Assembly: GCA_013002175.1 (NCBI GenBank) | Contig: JABDKP010000077.1 | Coordinates: 1-62,347 of the forward strand | DNA: 62,347 nucleotides | Reading direction: 5' to 3' | From: Ilumatobacter sp. | GTDB taxonomy: Bacteria; Actinomycetota; Acidimicrobiia; Acidimicrobiales; Ilumatobacteraceae | In this document: piece after piece, positions 15,517-24,322 of the stretch | Layout: each line of letters opens with the position of its first letter | Position numbering within the stretch: position 1 is the first letter of the stretch | Translations under genes and position numbers: made by a program | The notes under the pieces: generated by a model | Seen by the model: only the letters and a program-made list of their open reading frames with translations | Told to the model about the DNA's origin: nothing | The model's database searches: none

Positions 15517-18039
15517 GTGATCGACATCGATGCGGCGCTCAGCGCCCTCAGCCTGACCGACAAGTGCCGCCTGCTGGCGGGCCAGACGACGTGGCGGACC
15601 AAGGCGTACCCCGACGCGGGCGTCCCGGCGCTGAAGATGTCCGACGGGCCGAACGGCGTCCGCGGCGAGGGTCACGGGGCCGGCGGGACGCCGGGCGTCG
15701 TCGTGCCGGCGGGGATCACACTCGGGGCCACGTGGGACCCCGAACTCGTCGGGGAGATCGGCGAGCTGCTCGGCAAGGAGAGCCGACGCAAGCGCGCCCA
15801 CGTCCTGCTCGGACCGACGATCAACCTGCATCGGACGCCGCTCGGCGGCCGCACCTTCGAGTGCTACAGCGAGGACCCGGAGCTGTCCGGGGCGCTGGGC
15901 GCGGCCTACGTGCGGGGCGTGCAGTCGCAGGACGTCGCGGTCACGGTGAAGCACTTCGTCTGCAACGACACCGAAATCGAGCGGTTGAGCGTCGATGTGC
16001 GCGTCGACGAACGCCCCCTGCGCGAGCTCTATCTGCGACCGTTCGAGCGGGTGGTCGCGGAAGCCGCGCCGTGGGGTGTGATGAGCGCGTACAACAAGCT
16101 CGACGGCGAGCACTGCGCCGAGAACCGGCGGCTGCTGACCGACATCCTGCGCACGGAATGGGGTTTCGACGGCGCGGTCGTCTCCGACTGGTTCGGCGTC
16201 CACCACACCGCCCCGGCGGCGAACGCGGGACTGAACATCGAGATGCCGGCGCCGGTACGGGTGTACGGACGCCATCTCGAAGACGCCGTCGCTCGCGGCG
16301 AGGTCGACGAGGCCCAGGTCGACGCACTGGTGCGCGACGTCCTGGTGCTGGCGAACCGGGTCCACGCAGACGAACGCGATGCCGACGCGGCCGAGGAGTC
16401 CGCCGACGTCCCCGCGGAGCGGTCCCTCACCCGCCGCGCCGCGGTTGCGGGGACCGTGCTGCTGGTGAACGACGACATCGACGGCGTCCCCGTGCTCCCG
16501 TTGGACGCGGCGGGCCTCGCCGGCGTCGCGGTGATCGGCCCCAACGCGGCGGTCGACAGGTCGATGGGCGGCGGCTCGGCCAGCCTCGTGCCGCTCGGCC
16601 GGCGAACGCTGATCGACGCAGTGACCGACCGCATCGGACCGGGAACCACCACCGATGCGGCCGTCGCGTACGAGCCGGGCGTGCGGATCGACCGTCTGAC
16701 GCCCGTGCTCACCCGACACCAGCTGCGCGCTCCGGACGGCACCGCCGGGCTGCATGTCGCGTACGTCAACGGCACCGACTGGGACGGTGACGCGGTGCTC
16801 GAACAGACGGTGCCGACATCGATGCTGCGCTTCTTCGGGTCGACTCCGGACGGCGTCGACGCGACCGAGTTCTCGATGCGCATCAACGGCACCTTCCTGC
16901 CGGACACGGACGGACTCCACACGATCGGCGTCGTCTCGACCGGACCCGTGCGGGTGACGGTCGGCGATGAGGACGACCGGACCGTCGTCGTCGACGACCC
17001 GGACATGGAGCTCCCGCGCAGCGAGGAGTTCTTCGGCTACGGCAGCGTCGAGGTGACCGTCCCGATCGAGTGCGTCGCGGGCCGACCGGTCCCCCTTGCG
17101 GTCCGATGGTCGACGCGGACGGGCAACGGGTTCGCGGCGTTGCGCGTCGGGGTGCGCCCTCCCGAACCCGCCGATCTGATGGACCGCGCCGTCGCCGCGG
17201 CGGCCGCCGCAGACGCCGCGATCGTCGTCGTCGGCACAAACGACGAGTGGGAGACCGAAGGTTTCGACCGCACGACGATGGACCTGCCGGGCCGCCAGGA
17301 CGAACTCGTCCGCCGCGTCGTCGCGGCCAACCCGCGCACGGTCGTGATCGTCAACGCCGGATCGCCGGTCACGATGGACTGGGCCGACGCCGCCGATCCG
17401 GACCGGGCGCCCGCCGTGCTGACGTCGTTCTTCGCCGGCCAGGAGCAGGCCGAGGCGCTGGTCGACGTCGTACTCGGCGAGGCCGACCCCGGGGGACGGC
17501 TGCCGTTGACGATCCCCGCGCGCCTCGCCGACCATCCCGCTCTGCTCCACCACCGCCCCGACCACGACACCACCGGCGCCGGGGTGCAGCGGTACGGCGA
17601 GGGTCTGTTCGTCGGGTACCGCGCGTACGACGCGCGTTCGATCGTGCCGCGCTTCCCGTTCGGCCATGGCCTCAGTTACGGCACGGCGTCGTGGGGCGCA
17701 CCGACGTCGACCGCGTCGACGATCGACCGCTCCGGCAGCGTCGACGTGACCGTGCCGATCACCGGCGAGGGCGAGCGCCCTGCAACGGTGGTCGTCGGCG
17801 GCTACGTCGCCGCGATCGACCCCCCGTGCATCCGTCCACCCAAAGAACTGCGTTCGTGGAAGAAGGTGATCGTCGCTCCGGGCGAGACGACCGACGTCAC
17901 GCTGACGTTCGGGCCTGCGGCGTTCCATCGCTGGGACCCGGCCGGCGGAACATGGGTCGTCGAGGCCGGTGACTACGACATCGTCCTCGCCGCGTCCGCG
18001 ACCGACGAGCGTCATCGCGTGCGCGTGACGATCACCTGA
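15517..18039 (+). CDS. GH3 beta-glucosidase with PA14 insert
   Basis: An 840-residue glycoside hydrolase of family 3, probably cytoplasmic because no signal peptide is seen. The N-terminal barrel contains KHFVCNDTE and the catalytic nucleophile Asp224 in GAVVSDWFGVHH. A PA14-like domain (about 390-530, LHVAYVNGTDWDGDAVLEQTV) interrupts the second catalytic domain, as in several beta-glucosidases where it shapes the substrate pocket. A fibronectin-III-like C-terminus ends the protein (LRSWKKVIVAPGET). I chose GTG 15517, preceded by AAGGA, over an earlier ATG at 15466. The GH13 gene follows after 46 bases; the two may act on imported oligosaccharides. Confidence 0.9.
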   Translation: MIDIDAALSALSLTDKCRLLAGQTTWRTKAYPDAGVPALKMSDGPNGVRGEGHGAGGTPGVVVPAGITLGATWDPELVGEIGELLGKESRRKRAHVLLGPTINLHRTPLGGRTFECYSEDPELSGALGAAYVRGVQSQDVAVTVKHFVCNDTEIERLSVDVRVDERPLRELYLRPFERVVAEAAPWGVMSAYNKLDGEHCAENRRLLTDILRTEWGFDGAVVSDWFGVHHTAPAANAGLNIEMPAPVRVYGRHLEDAVARGEVDEAQVDALVRDVLVLANRVHADERDADAAEESADVPAERSLTRRAAVAGTVLLVNDDIDGVPVLPLDAAGLAGVAVIGPNAAVDRSMGGGSASLVPLGRRTLIDAVTDRIGPGTTTDAAVAYEPGVRIDRLTPVLTRHQLRAPDGTAGLHVAYVNGTDWDGDAVLEQTVPTSMLRFFGSTPDGVDATEFSMRINGTFLPDTDGLHTIGVVSTGPVRVTVGDEDDRTVVVDDPDMELPRSEEFFGYGSVEVTVPIECVAGRPVPLAVRWSTRTGNGFAALRVGVRPPEPADLMDRAVAAAAAADAAIVVVGTNDEWETEGFDRTTMDLPGRQDELVRRVVAANPRTVVIVNAGSPVTMDWADAADPDRAPAVLTSFFAGQEQAEALVDVVLGEADPGGRLPLTIPARLADHPALLHHRPDHDTTGAGVQRYGEGLFVGYRAYDARSIVPRFPFGHGLSYGTASWGAPTSTASTIDRSGSVDVTVPITGEGERPATVVVGGYVAAIDPPCIRPPKELRSWKKVIVAPGETTDVTLTFGPAAFHRWDPAGGTWVVEAGDYDIVLAASATDERHRVRVTIT

Positions 18040-18085
18040 CGATCCGTGGAGAGCGGGTCTGCGACCGCTTACATTGGCGGGCCGT

Positions 18086-19807
18086 ATGGCTTCCGAATCT
18101 CGCCGCTGGTGGCAGGACGCGCTCGTCTACCAGGTCTACGTCCGATCGTTTGCCGACGCCGACGGTGACGGCATCGGCGACCTCGAGGGCATCAGGTCAC
18201 GCCTCGGGCACATCGCCTCGCTCGGCGTCGACGCGCTGTGGCTGAACCCGTGCTACCCGTCGCCGCAACGCGACCACGGGTACGACGTCTCCGACTACGT
18301 CGACATCCACCGCGAGTACGGCTCGCTGGAGTTGTTCGACGCCCTCGTCGCCGACGCCGCGACCCACGGCATCAAGGTGCTGATGGACCTCGTGCCGAGC
18401 CACTGCAGCAACGAGCACCCGTGGTTCCGTGCCGCCCTCGCAGCAGCGCCTGGCAGTGCCGAGCGGGCGCGGTTCTACTTCCGCGATGGCCAGGACGACG
18501 GACGCGCGCCGCCCAACAACTGGCAGGCGGCGTTCGGCGGTTCGGCGTGGACGAGGGTCGACGACGATCCCGCCGACGGCCAGTGGTATCTGGGCACGTT
18601 CACGCCACACCAGCCCGACTTCGACCACACCAACGCCGACGTGCAGCAGATGTTCGTCGACGTCTTCGAGTTCTGGTTCGACCGCGGTGTCGAAGGGTTT
18701 CGCGTCGACGCGGTGGCGCCCACCGGGAAGCATCCCGACCTCCCGGACCAACCACCGATCGACGGCGACATCGACATCCTCGACATCACCTGGCTCAACC
18801 CGCACACGGTGTTCCGCCCCGAGGGGCACGCGGTGTGGCGCGACTTCCGTGCGACGCTCGCGGCGTACGAGGCCCGCCACCCGGGCCGGGAACTGATGAT
18901 GGTCGCCGAGGCCTACGTCGTGCGCCGACCGGAACTTCTCAGGAAGTTCACTCGTCCGGACGAGTTCCACCAGATGTTCAACTTCGACCTGATGCTCAGC
19001 CCGTGGGAGCCGACGTCGATCGCACGGGCGTTGCACGACCCACTGGACATCCTCGCCGACACCGGGGTCACACCCGCCTGGACGCTCAACAACCACGACA
19101 TCCAGCGGATCGTCACCCGCCTGGGTCGGGCCGACGCCCACCTGCCGGAATCGTGGACGAACAACAACCTCGTGTCGTCCGGCGCCGACGTCGACCTCGC
19201 GCTCGGCGAGCGGCGGGCACGGGCGATGGCGGCGCTGGTCTTCGCCCTCCCGGGCAGCCTCTACCTCTACCAGGGTGAGGAGTTGGCGCTGCCCGAGGTG
19301 CTCGACATCCCGGACGACCGCCGGACCGATCCGATCTTCGCGCTCACCGCCGGAGCGACGACGGGACGGGACGGGTGCCGGGTCCCGTTGCCATGGACGA
19401 CCGATCCGGCGACGTCGTACGGGTTCTCGTCTCCACCAGCCGGCGACCAGGCACCGGTCGACGAGCCGTGGCTGCCGCAGCCGGCGGACTGGGGAGACCG
19501 GTCGGTGGCGGTCGAGGAACGGCGCGCGGGGTCGACGCTGCACCTCTACCGCGAGCTCTCAGCGGCCCGGCGCGCGCACGCGAACTCCCAGCCGCTTGCC
19601 GCCCGCGCACTCGAACTCGGCCGCGATCTCGTCGCCGTCGCCCGAGGCGACCTCGTCGTCGTCGTCAATGCGACGAGTGCGCCCGTCGACATCGACCTTG
19701 CTCATCCGGCGCTCACCGACACGACCGTCGTGCTCTCGACCACCGAGCAACCCACACCCAGCGGCAGCACGATCGCCGCGGACAGCACGATCTGGTTCTG
19801 CCGCTGA
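18086..19807 (+). CDS. GH13 alpha-glucosidase
   Basis: A 573-residue enzyme of the oligo-1,6-glucosidase/alpha-glucosidase branch of GH13, hydrolysing terminal alpha-glucosidic bonds in the cytoplasm. WWQDALVYQVYVRSFADADGDGIGDLEGI is the typical start. Catalytic residues are Asp208 (GFRVDAV), Glu275 (MMVAEAYV) and Asp338 (NNHD). The C-terminal beta domain has VVVVNATS. ATG 18086 is used; a TTG four codons earlier overlaps the -10-like TACATT (18070-18075). Confidence 0.9.
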   Translation: MASESRRWWQDALVYQVYVRSFADADGDGIGDLEGIRSRLGHIASLGVDALWLNPCYPSPQRDHGYDVSDYVDIHREYGSLELFDALVADAATHGIKVLMDLVPSHCSNEHPWFRAALAAAPGSAERARFYFRDGQDDGRAPPNNWQAAFGGSAWTRVDDDPADGQWYLGTFTPHQPDFDHTNADVQQMFVDVFEFWFDRGVEGFRVDAVAPTGKHPDLPDQPPIDGDIDILDITWLNPHTVFRPEGHAVWRDFRATLAAYEARHPGRELMMVAEAYVVRRPELLRKFTRPDEFHQMFNFDLMLSPWEPTSIARALHDPLDILADTGVTPAWTLNNHDIQRIVTRLGRADAHLPESWTNNNLVSSGADVDLALGERRARAMAALVFALPGSLYLYQGEELALPEVLDIPDDRRTDPIFALTAGATTGRDGCRVPLPWTTDPATSYGFSSPPAGDQAPVDEPWLPQPADWGDRSVAVEERRAGSTLHLYRELSAARRAHANSQPLAARALELGRDLVAVARGDLVVVVNATSAPVDIDLAHPALTDTTVVLSTTEQPTPSGSTIAADSTIWFCR

Positions 19808-19858
19808 CGTCGCGGAGACGCCCGGACGAACGCGGCCGAGCGCTAGCGTCCGTGCGAC

Positions 19859-20479
19859 ATGCTCGCCAACGTCGTCACCGACTTCACCGACAAGCTCGAC
19901 GAGCTGTCGTCACACTGGTGGTTCCTCCTGGTCATCTTCATCATCGCGCTGCTCGACTCGATCATTCCGGTCGTGCCGAGCGAGACGACCGTGATCGTCG
20001 GGGGTGTGGCGGCGGGCCAGGGCAACCAGTTGCTGGCGCTCGTCATCCTTGCCGGCGCATCCGGTGCGTTCGTCGGCGACAACCTCGCCTACACGATCGG
20101 CGACCGATTCACCGTCCGGGTCAACCGCTGGGCCGATCGCAAGCCGACGCGCCGCGATCGTCTCGACGCGGCCGGTCGGCAGATCCGCAAACGGGGTGGG
20201 ATGCTGCTGATCACCGCCCGGTTCATCCCCGGTGGGCGCACGGTGCTGACGGTCTCGTCCGGCGTCACCCAACAGCCGCGGGTCTGGTTCGCGGCCTGGA
20301 TCGCGGTCGCGGTGACGGTGTGGGCGACGTATGCCGCCTCGATCGGATTCCTGTTCGGTGCGACCTTCGAGGACAACTCGACACTGGCCTTCTGGCTGGC
20401 GTTCGCCACGGCGTTGGCGATCACCGCCTTCATCGAACTGGTGCGCTGGCTCCGCGAACGGCGCCGGACGGCGGGTTGA
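19859..20479 (+). CDS. DedA-family membrane protein
   Basis: A 206-residue integral membrane protein of the DedA/VTT family, involved in lipid carrier (undecaprenyl phosphate or phosphatidylethanolamine) flipping and membrane homeostasis. Marks are IIPVVPSETTVIVGG, the loop ASGAFVGDNLAYTIG, and the RFIPGGRTVLTVSSG motif with its conserved Arg and Gly residues. About five hydrophobic segments are visible. TAGCGT (19844-19849) ends 9 bases before the ATG. Confidence 0.87.
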   Translation: MLANVVTDFTDKLDELSSHWWFLLVIFIIALLDSIIPVVPSETTVIVGGVAAGQGNQLLALVILAGASGAFVGDNLAYTIGDRFTVRVNRWADRKPTRRDRLDAAGRQIRKRGGMLLITARFIPGGRTVLTVSSGVTQQPRVWFAAWIAVAVTVWATYAASIGFLFGATFEDNSTLAFWLAFATALAITAFIELVRWLRERRRTAG

Positions 20480-20548
20480 TCCGACGCGGGACCCGGACGG
20501 CTACGTTGTCGTTCCACACACCCGACAACGCTTTCCGAGAGGCGACCC

Positions 20549-20971
20549 ATGACCAAGCAGTCGACGTCCAGCATCCTCAGCGAGATCGAGATCTTCAAGG
20601 GCTTGTCGAAGAAGGAGATCGGGCTGATCAACAAGCTGATGTCGGCGATCAGGATCAGCGCGGGCAAGGAGTTCATCAAGGAGGGTGCCTCCGGGCGCGA
20701 GGCGTTCATCATCCTCGACGGCACTGCGTCGGTCTGGAGGCACGGCAAGCTCGTCGCGTCGGTCGGACCCGGTGCAGTGATCGGCGAAATGGCAGTGATC
20801 GCCAACTCGCCCCGCACCGCAACGGTCAAGGCGGAGACCGACATGGTCGTCGAGGTGCTCAACCGCGGTGCGTTCCTGCAGTTGCTCGACGAGAGTCCGG
20901 GTCTGACGCGCAAGCTGCTGACGGCGACGATCACCCGGCTGCAGCAGCTCGAACCGACGTTGCTGTCCTGA
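20549..20971 (+). CDS. Stand-alone cyclic-nucleotide-binding domain protein
   Basis: A 140-residue protein consisting of one cNMP-binding (CRP-like) beta-roll and its flanking helices. KEFIKEGASGREAFIILDGTASVW and the phosphate-binding cassette GAVIGEMAVIANSPRTATVKAET, with Glu and Arg, are intact, so cAMP or cGMP binding is plausible. There is no DNA-binding or enzyme domain, so it must act through a partner. It ends 16 bases before the ETF alpha gene and may be the first gene of that operon. A TACGTT at 20503-20508 could be its promoter, leaving a 5' leader with GAGAGG near the start. Confidence 0.82.
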   Translation: MTKQSTSSILSEIEIFKGLSKKEIGLINKLMSAIRISAGKEFIKEGASGREAFIILDGTASVWRHGKLVASVGPGAVIGEMAVIANSPRTATVKAETDMVVEVLNRGAFLQLLDESPGLTRKLLTATITRLQQLEPTLLS

Positions 20972-20987
20972 GGCGACGCACCGTTCG

Positions 20988-21914
20988 ATGATCGCAGTGA
21001 TCCCGGTCCGCGACGGCGTGCTCCCGGCGGGATCGGACGAGGCGATCGCGGAATGTGCTGGCCGCGCTCTCGTGGTGGGGTCCGGCACGGCGACGACCGA
21101 CCTCGTCGGACGCGTCGACGACGTGGTGCTCGTGGAACTCGGACCGGTCGCGTTCGGCCGGTGGGCCGCCGCGCTCGTGGCCGACGTCGCCGAACTCACC
21201 GACGCCGACGTCATCGTGTGCCCGAACTCCCCGGACGGCCGGGACCTCGCACCCCGCCTCGCGGCTGCCCTCGGTCGGCCGCTGCTCGCCGGAGCCACCC
21301 GGATCACGGCCGCAGCCGTACAACTGGCCAGGGCCGGCGGCCGAGAGCTGCACGAAGTCGCGCCCGACGGCCCGTTCGTCGCCACCCTGCAGCCGGGGGT
21401 GCGCGACTCGGAATCGTTCCCGCCCACGCCCGTCACCCGCACGGTCGAGTCGCGTGGGGACACCGACACCGGCGATGCGACCGTTGTCGAGGTGCTGCCG
21501 CCTGATGTCCGCACGATGGACCTCGCCGAGGCCGCACGGATCGTCGGCGGCGGTGCCGGTCTGGACTCCGAGCAGCGTTTCGAGCAACTCGACGCGTTCG
21601 CCGCGGGGATCGGCGCCACGATGGGAGCAACCCGCGTGGTGACCGACCGGGCCTGGGTCCACCACGACAAGCAGATCGGCACCACCGGCGTCGTCGTCGA
21701 CCCCGACCTCTACCTCGCGTTCGGGATCAGCGGCGCGGTGCAGCACACGGCGGGGCTCGGCGACCCCGACCACGTCATCAGCGTCAACCTCGACCCGCAC
21801 TGCCCGATGATGACGATGGCCGACCTCGCGATCGTCAGCGATGCCAACGAGACGCTCGACGAACTCGTGCACCTGCTCGGGGAGACCGACTTCGACGGGG
21901 TGGCTGATGCCTGA
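20988..21914 (+). CDS. Electron transfer flavoprotein alpha subunit, mycofactocin-associated
   Basis: A 308-residue ETF alpha (FixB/EtfA) protein. The C-terminal FAD domain has VVTDRAWVHHDKQIGTTG, the LYLAFGISGAVQHTAG block and ISVNLDPHCPMMTMADLAIV. The N-terminal domain is shorter and more diverged than in housekeeping EtfA. With EtfB it should carry electrons from flavin dehydrogenases to the FixC-like protein. It overlaps the next gene by 8 bases. Its position with mftE and mftF matches the ETF pairs recorded as mycofactocin-associated. Confidence 0.88.
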   Translation: MIAVIPVRDGVLPAGSDEAIAECAGRALVVGSGTATTDLVGRVDDVVLVELGPVAFGRWAAALVADVAELTDADVIVCPNSPDGRDLAPRLAAALGRPLLAGATRITAAAVQLARAGGRELHEVAPDGPFVATLQPGVRDSESFPPTPVTRTVESRGDTDTGDATVVEVLPPDVRTMDLAEAARIVGGGAGLDSEQRFEQLDAFAAGIGATMGATRVVTDRAWVHHDKQIGTTGVVVDPDLYLAFGISGAVQHTAGLGDPDHVISVNLDPHCPMMTMADLAIVSDANETLDELVHLLGETDFDGVADA

Positions 21915-23211
21915 CCCCGACGTCGACGTCGTGGTCGTCGGTGCCGGGCCGGCCGGCGCAGCGGCCGCCACCGTGCTCGCCCGCGCCGGACACTCGGTGA
22001 TTCTGCTCGAGCGCGGCCCGTTCGCCGGGTCGAAGAACATGTACGGCGGCGTCGTGTACCCCCGCATCCTCGATCAGCTGCATCCGCAGTGGTGGGAGGA
22101 CGCGCCGGTCCAGCGATGGATCACCCGCCGCTCGACGATGGTGCTCACCGATGATCAGGCGCTCACGGTCGACTTCCGGTCCGAGCGGTGGGGACGGCCG
22201 CCGTTCAACGGTGCCACCGCCTACCGGCCGGACTGGGACCACTGGCTCGCGGCCAAGGCGCAGGCGGACGGCGCGACACTCGTCTGCTCGACAACCGCGA
22301 CCGGCCTGCTGCGCGAGGGTGGCCAGGTCGTCGGCGTCACCACCGACCGGCCCGACGGCGACCTGCGGGCGCACGTCGTGATCGCGTGCGACGGCGTCAA
22401 CAGCTTCCTCGCGAAGGAAGCGGGCATGTACGGCGAGGTCGACGCCGCGAACTACACCGTCGGCGTGAAGGAGACGATCGCCCTCCCGAAAGACGTGATC
22501 GACGCGCGCTTCGGCGTCCGGGGTCGCGAGGGCCAGGACATCGAGATCCTCGGCGGGACCGGCGGCGTCAACGGCGGTGCCTTCGTCTACACCAACCTCG
22601 ACACCCTCGCGGTCGGGTGCGTCCTCAAGCTGCCGAAGCTCAGCGCACAGGCGTTGCGCCCCGAGGAGATCATCGACGGCCTCAAGCGGCATCCCGCGAT
22701 CCGGCCGCTCGTCGAGGACGGCGAGGTCAAGGAATACTCCGCGCACGTCATCCCCGAAGCCGGCTTGTCGATGATGCCGCAGATGACCGGGGACGGCATG
22801 CTCGTCGCCGGCGACGCCGCAGCGATGTGCCTGGCCGCGGGGATCTGGCTCGAAGGCGTCAACTTCGCGATGGCAAGCGGGATGTACGCCGGCGAGGCGG
22901 CCGTCGAAGCACTGGCCGCGGGTGACGCGTCGGCCGCAGGGTTGGCCGGCTACGAGCGTCGACTGCGCGACACGTTCGTCCTGCGTGACCATCGCAAGCT
23001 GCGGCGCGCACCCGAGCTGGTGCTGTCCGACCGGGTGCAGCACCTCTACCCCGAGATGATCGCGAACACGGTCGAGCGGATGTTCCGAGTCGACAATCCG
23101 GCCCCCAAGCCCGGTCTGCGAAGGATCTTCTCCGATGAGCGGCGACGGGCCGGCGTCACGCTGCGCGACCTCGCCCGTGACGCCCTCGACGGACTGCGGA
23201 GCTTCGGATGA
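21907..23211 (+). CDS. FixC-like electron transfer flavoprotein-quinone oxidoreductase
   Basis: A 434-residue FAD protein. The N-terminal dinucleotide fold is DVVVVGAGPAGAAAATVLARAGHSVILLERG; GSKNMYGGVVYPRIL is characteristic of FixC/ETF-QO. A second FAD contact is DGMLVAGDAAAMCLAAGIWLEGVNFAM. As in FixC, the Fe-S domain is not fused but encoded by the following gene. It should accept electrons from the ETF and pass them to membrane quinone. The ATG at 21907 lies inside the end of the ETF alpha gene; its stop overlaps the ferredoxin start as ATGA. Confidence 0.88.
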   Translation: MPDPDVDVVVVGAGPAGAAAATVLARAGHSVILLERGPFAGSKNMYGGVVYPRILDQLHPQWWEDAPVQRWITRRSTMVLTDDQALTVDFRSERWGRPPFNGATAYRPDWDHWLAAKAQADGATLVCSTTATGLLREGGQVVGVTTDRPDGDLRAHVVIACDGVNSFLAKEAGMYGEVDAANYTVGVKETIALPKDVIDARFGVRGREGQDIEILGGTGGVNGGAFVYTNLDTLAVGCVLKLPKLSAQALRPEEIIDGLKRHPAIRPLVEDGEVKEYSAHVIPEAGLSMMPQMTGDGMLVAGDAAAMCLAAGIWLEGVNFAMASGMYAGEAAVEALAAGDASAAGLAGYERRLRDTFVLRDHRKLRRAPELVLSDRVQHLYPEMIANTVERMFRVDNPAPKPGLRRIFSDERRRAGVTLRDLARDALDGLRSFG

Positions 23212-23525
23212 GCACGTCGGCCGAGGCAGCGCACGAGCACTGGCCGCCGCAGTCGTTCGAGGACCTGATCGGGACCACTCGGTTCGACGTCCACGAACGC
23301 GCCCACATCACCGTCGACGACACGGTGTGCCGAGGATGCCCCAGCCGCGAATGCATCGTGGCCTGCCCCGCGAAGCTGTTCGTGCCGACGAGCGACGGGG
23401 GGATCCTGTTCAACTACGAGCAGTGCTTCGAATGCGGCACCTGCTACCTCGTCTGCAACCGGGAGGGCGCGATCACGTGGTCGTATCCGGAGGGCGGCCA
23501 CGGCGTGGTCTTCAAGCGCTCATGA
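23208..23525 (+). CDS. FixX-like ferredoxin with eight cysteines
   Basis: A 105-residue Fe-S protein, partner of the FixC-like flavoprotein whose stop it overlaps. Cysteines form two sets: 41, 44, 49 and 53 (CRGCPSRECIVAC) and 73, 76, 79 and 83 (CFECGTCYLVC). The second set is a classical CxxCxxCxxxC ferredoxin motif; the first has wider spacing. FixX-family proteins bring an Fe-S centre to ETF-quinone oxidoreductase. Two clusters could bind here. Confidence 0.85.
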   Translation: MSTSAEAAHEHWPPQSFEDLIGTTRFDVHERAHITVDDTVCRGCPSRECIVACPAKLFVPTSDGGILFNYEQCFECGTCYLVCNREGAITWSYPEGGHGVVFKRS

Positions 23526-23535
23526 GGTCGGCGCA

Positions 23536-24315
23536 GTGAAGCTGACCGTGTGCTGGAAGTGGGTCACCGTCGACGGAGGCGAACCCGACGACCGGTGGGC
23601 CGGTGTGTCCCCCGCCGACGAGGCGGCGCTCGAGACCGCGTTGACGGTCGCAGCAGCGGATGACGAGGTCGTCGTCGTGTCGGCCGGGCCACCGGGTGCC
23701 GTGGCCGCGCTCCGGAGGGCGCTCGCCGCGGGCGCGACCCGTGCGGTGCGGATCGACACCGACGGCGCGGCCAGCCGGGACGTCGCCACCGCAGTGGCCG
23801 CGATCGCCGCCGGGAGTGACTACGTGCTCTGCGGTGACTACTCCCTCGACCGCGGCACGGGCTCGGTGCCGGCGTTCCTGGCGGCGGATCTCGGTGCCGC
23901 CCAAGCACTCGGGCTGGTCTCGGTCGATGTGACCCGGCGACCCGTGCGGGTCGTGCGGCGACTCGACGGTGGTCGTCGCGAGGTGCTCGACGTCCCGGCA
24001 CCGGCCGTGCTGTCGGTGGAGGGGTCGGTCGCCCGACTGCGCCGCGCGTCATTGGCCGCATCGCTCGCCTCGAACTCCGCGCCGGTCGACGTCGTCGGCG
24101 GGCCGCCGCGCTCCGAGCAGGTCGCGGTCGTCACCGCGTACCGCCCGCGGGCACGCTCGCTGCCGGCGCCGGCCGGCGGCACGCTGACGAGGGTGCGCGA
24201 CATCCTCGACATCGGCGGCGAGCCCGTCCACAGCGAGTCGGTGACGCTCGACCCGCCGGCGGCCGCCCGCCGCATCGTCGACCAGCTCCGCGACTGGGGC
24301 CATCTCCCGGCATGA
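23536..24315 (+). CDS. Electron transfer flavoprotein beta subunit, mycofactocin-associated
   Basis: A 259-residue ETF beta (FixA/EtfB) protein. It starts MKLTVCWKWVTVDGG, has SPADEAALETAL where family members bind, DYVLCGDYSLDRGTGSVPAFLAADLGAAQ for the AMP or FAD fold, and APAVLSVEGSVARLRRASL. It is well diverged from housekeeping EtfB. It lies third after its alpha partner, separated by the FixC and FixX genes, an order also seen in fix-type clusters. It begins 10 bases after the ferredoxin stop and ends 7 bases before mftE. Confidence 0.86.
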   Translation: MKLTVCWKWVTVDGGEPDDRWAGVSPADEAALETALTVAAADDEVVVVSAGPPGAVAALRRALAAGATRAVRIDTDGAASRDVATAVAAIAAGSDYVLCGDYSLDRGTGSVPAFLAADLGAAQALGLVSVDVTRRPVRVVRRLDGGRREVLDVPAPAVLSVEGSVARLRRASLAASLASNSAPVDVVGGPPRSEQVAVVTAYRPRARSLPAPAGGTLTRVRDILDIGGEPVHSESVTLDPPAAARRIVDQLRDWGHLPA

Positions 24316-24322
24316 TGTCGGC

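Noticed and set aside
14002-18015. 1337-codon open frame on the minus strand
   Set aside because: It is antisense to the OYE and GH3 genes, is full of Arg, Asp and His, and has no recognisable domain; a product of GC bias.
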